Source: JADCCX01 sp031431475 (GTDB lineage: Bacteria > Pseudomonadota > Alphaproteobacteria > Rhizobiales > Beijerinckiaceae). Taken from it: a stretch of DNA of 64,000 nt. The position numbers were made by a program, and so were the translations under genes. Under the pieces are notes generated by a model, which had not been told where the DNA came from, did no database searches, and worked only from the letters and a program-made list of their open reading frames with translations. Of this stretch, positions 62,797 through 64,000 are shown piece after piece; the first letter of the stretch is position 1, and every line of letters begins with the position of its first letter. The stretch spans positions 124,001-188,000 of the forward strand of contig JANPDL010000007.1 in the NCBI GenBank assembly GCA_031431475.1, in the 5' to 3' direction.

Positions 62797-63444
62797 CTAT
62801 CCTGGACAAAGCGCTGACAGCAAGCTCTGCCGCGTCTCCGCAAAGAACGCCTGATCCGCCAGCGTCTTGCCCGTCAGAGTCTGCACCTGTGTGGCGAAAT
62901 CGGCATAGTGCTGCGTGCTTGCCCAGATCATGAACAGGGCGTGATGCGCACCGCGCCTTGGCAGATGCCCCTCATCCATCCAGCGGCTCAGCAGCATAAC
63001 CTTCTCGTCCACGAGAGTCTTGAGGTCGCTCGCCAGAATCTGGTTGAGGATCGGCGCGCCGCGCATCACCTCCATGGCGAACAGGCGGGAGGCCTCGGGG
63101 TAGTCGCGGGCGTGCTCCAGCTTGCGCGTGATATAGGCCGCAACTGCCGCTTTCGGGTCGTCATCGGCATGCATCAGCTTCAGCGGCTCCAGCCACATAT
63201 CGAGCGTGCGGCGCAGTACGGCGAGATAGAGATCTGCCTTCGTGCGAAAGTAATAGAGCAGGTTCGGCTTCGAGAGATCGGCCATCTCCGCGATGGCATC
63301 GATTCGCGCACCTGCGAAGCCGTCGACCGCAAAAACCGTGAGTGCCGCATCCAGAATGCGCTCGACATTGGCCTCGCCGCCGCGCGTCTTGCCATAGGCA
63401 GGCGTGCTGGCCATCGCGACTGGTCCGGGCAGGGCCCTCATCAT
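62797..63444 (-). CDS. RutR-like TetR-family regulator
   Basis: A 215-residue TetR-family repressor of the RutR type. The N-terminal helix-turn-helix (ANVERILDAALTVFAVDGFAG to LSKPNLLYYFRTKADLY) and a C-terminal ligand domain with MEVMRGAPIL match RutR, which binds uracil or thymine and controls pyrimidine use. RutR-type sites lie before this gene and before preT, so it probably governs preTA and itself. GGGGA eight bases upstream supports the ATG at 63444. Confidence 0.87.
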   Translation of the reverse strand: MMRALPGPVAMASTPAYGKTRGGEANVERILDAALTVFAVDGFAGARIDAIAEMADLSKPNLLYYFRTKADLYLAVLRRTLDMWLEPLKLMHADDDPKAAVAAYITRKLEHARDYPEASRLFAMEVMRGAPILNQILASDLKTLVDEKVMLLSRWMDEGHLPRRGAHHALFMIWASTQHYADFATQVQTLTGKTLADQAFFAETRQSLLSALCPG

Positions 63445-63506
63445 GCTGATTTTCCCCGCGCTGTCGTTTTTTCTTGGCTTGGCGCACAATTGGTATTGCA
63501 CGAATT

Positions 63507-63522
63507 CTGACCAGATGGTCAA
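63507..63522. promoter_or_regulatory. RutR-type operator of the regulator gene
   Basis: CTGACCAGATGGTCAA differs from the RutR consensus TTGACCAnnTGGTCAA only at the first base and lies 63 bases upstream of the regulator start. It suggests autoregulation. The DNA just beyond it to the right looks unrelated to the rest of the window. Confidence 0.75.
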
Positions 63523-63772
63523 CTTCTGAAATGGACAGCCGACAGGTGACAATGGGCCCGGACAGCGTGATCGGCCCGGGCATCGCGGGGTTGGACTCGA
63601 CGATGACCGGCGGGCTGTTGAGCCCGCCGTCCGAGTTATCGACCTCCGCTGGCACTGGAATCACGCAAGCTCCCATCCCGCACATCAAGACGACCAGGGC
63701 ACGCAGGCCCATCTGCTGGGGATGAAGCAAGGTCCGCGCCCGACGTAAAAAAGCATGTAGTTGCAGGTACAT
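63523..63772 (-). pseudogene. Truncated lipoprotein of Myxococcota style
   Basis: The minus-strand frame from ATG 63772 (or ATG 63712) begins with a signal peptide and lipobox (VVLMCGMGAC), then VIPVPAEVDNSDGGLNSPP and ESNPAMPGPITL, a pattern typical of myxobacterial lipoproteins (C-I-P, acidic glycine linker, then NSPPVI). After about GPIV the frame runs straight into the RutR operator region of the alphaproteobacterial part, so the original gene is cut off. The family is not known. The HTH gene upstream on the same strand is of similar style. Confidence 0.55.
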
Positions 63773-63833
63773 AGGCGTACCGGCTCCCCGTCGACCCCCG
63801 CAAGATCGCGACTTTTCCGTCATATCCACCCGG

Positions 63834-64000
63834 TCAGGACAGGTCCCCGACCTCGTCGTCGTTGTCGTTGCCGCCATCGCCCATCGGGACGCCGCCCTCT
63901 TCCTTCTCCAGATGGCGAAACACCGTGCGCGGGTCCACGCCCAGGTCGCGCGCGGTCTTGGTGCGGTTGCCGCCGTTCCGCTCGAGGACCTGGTTGATGT
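63834..64000 (-). CDS. C-terminus of a Fis-type helix-turn-helix regulator (partial)
   Basis: Only the last 54 residues are visible; the gene continues beyond the right edge. INQVLERNGGNRTKTARDLG with VDPRTVFRHLEKEE is a Fis/NtrC-type helix-turn-helix, the C-terminal DNA-binding part of sigma-54 activators. The acidic tail (GDGGNDNDDEVGDLS) and the KTARDLGVDPRTVFRHLEKE wording are characteristic of Myxococcota/deltaproteobacterial regulators. The GTG-rich, G/C-ending codon use differs from the alphaproteobacterial genes in the window. Confidence 0.7.
   Translation of the reverse strand, partial: INQVLERNGGNRTKTARDLGVDPRTVFRHLEKEEGGVPMGDGGNDNDDEVGDLS

Overview
The window is about 60% GC and reads as the chromosome of an alphaproteobacterium of the Hyphomicrobiales (Rhizobiales) type. 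The evidence is family content: an IalB-type protein, a TIGR03808-like Tat-exported beta-helix protein, a Rhizobium-type zinc asparaginase, DUF1178 and DUF983 proteins, a CoxF-like cox-operon protein, a single Rsh, and dense palindromic intergenic repeats. The split glycine decarboxylase (gcvPA/gcvPB) suggests a Beijerinckiaceae/Xanthobacteraceae-like lineage rather than classical Rhizobium, but the genus cannot be fixed by eye.

Layout. 0-4.4 kb: comF, grxC, a DUF1178 gene, and an L,D-transpeptidase/lytic transglycosylase pair for cell-wall work. 4.7-15.6 kb: cysS, a GNAT gene, cimA (citramalate route to isoleucine), a LOG-family gene, an Atm1-type ABC exporter, an MFS gene, psd and pssA (phosphatidylethanolamine synthesis) and a ribokinase. 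15.7-19 kb: two paralogous envelope proteins built from one ~118-residue module, three copies in an OmpA-ended protein and one copy in a membrane partner. 19.3-28.2 kb: rsh, ruvB, small genes, a Bug-type binding protein, a rhodanese, leuA and an Lrp regulator. 28.2-29.5 kb: a gene-poor accessory patch with an immunity-like gene. 29.5-33 kb: a glycosyltransferase, an outer-membrane barrel and terC. 33.3-39.4 kb: a devBCA-like exporter and an NMT1/SsuABC-like importer. 39.4-40 kb: an AT-rich islet with a helix-turn-helix/GrlR-like gene whose start codon abuts a perfect 14-bp-arm palindrome. 40.1-47.3 kb: acyl-CoA ligase, SAF-domain dehydrogenase, C15-like peptidase, beta-helix protein, asparaginase, surf1 and DUF983. 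47.5-52.3 kb: gcvT-gcvH-gcvPA-gcvPB behind a tandem glycine riboswitch. 52.5-59.8 kb: a lipoprotein, ialB and the cytochrome aa3 oxidase operon. 59.9-63.4 kb: preT-preA and a RutR-like regulator, with RutR-type operators in front of both units.

Two families of long palindromic repeats, four copies each, sit mostly just after stop codons; one supplies the last codons of cimA and one splits an ABC operon. The last ~460 bases look foreign: a lipoprotein start and the C-terminus of a Fis-type regulator, both of Myxococcota/deltaproteobacterial style. They abut the RutR operator, so the right edge is either a recent insertion or a chimeric assembly join. No rRNA, tRNA, CRISPR array or transposase was seen.
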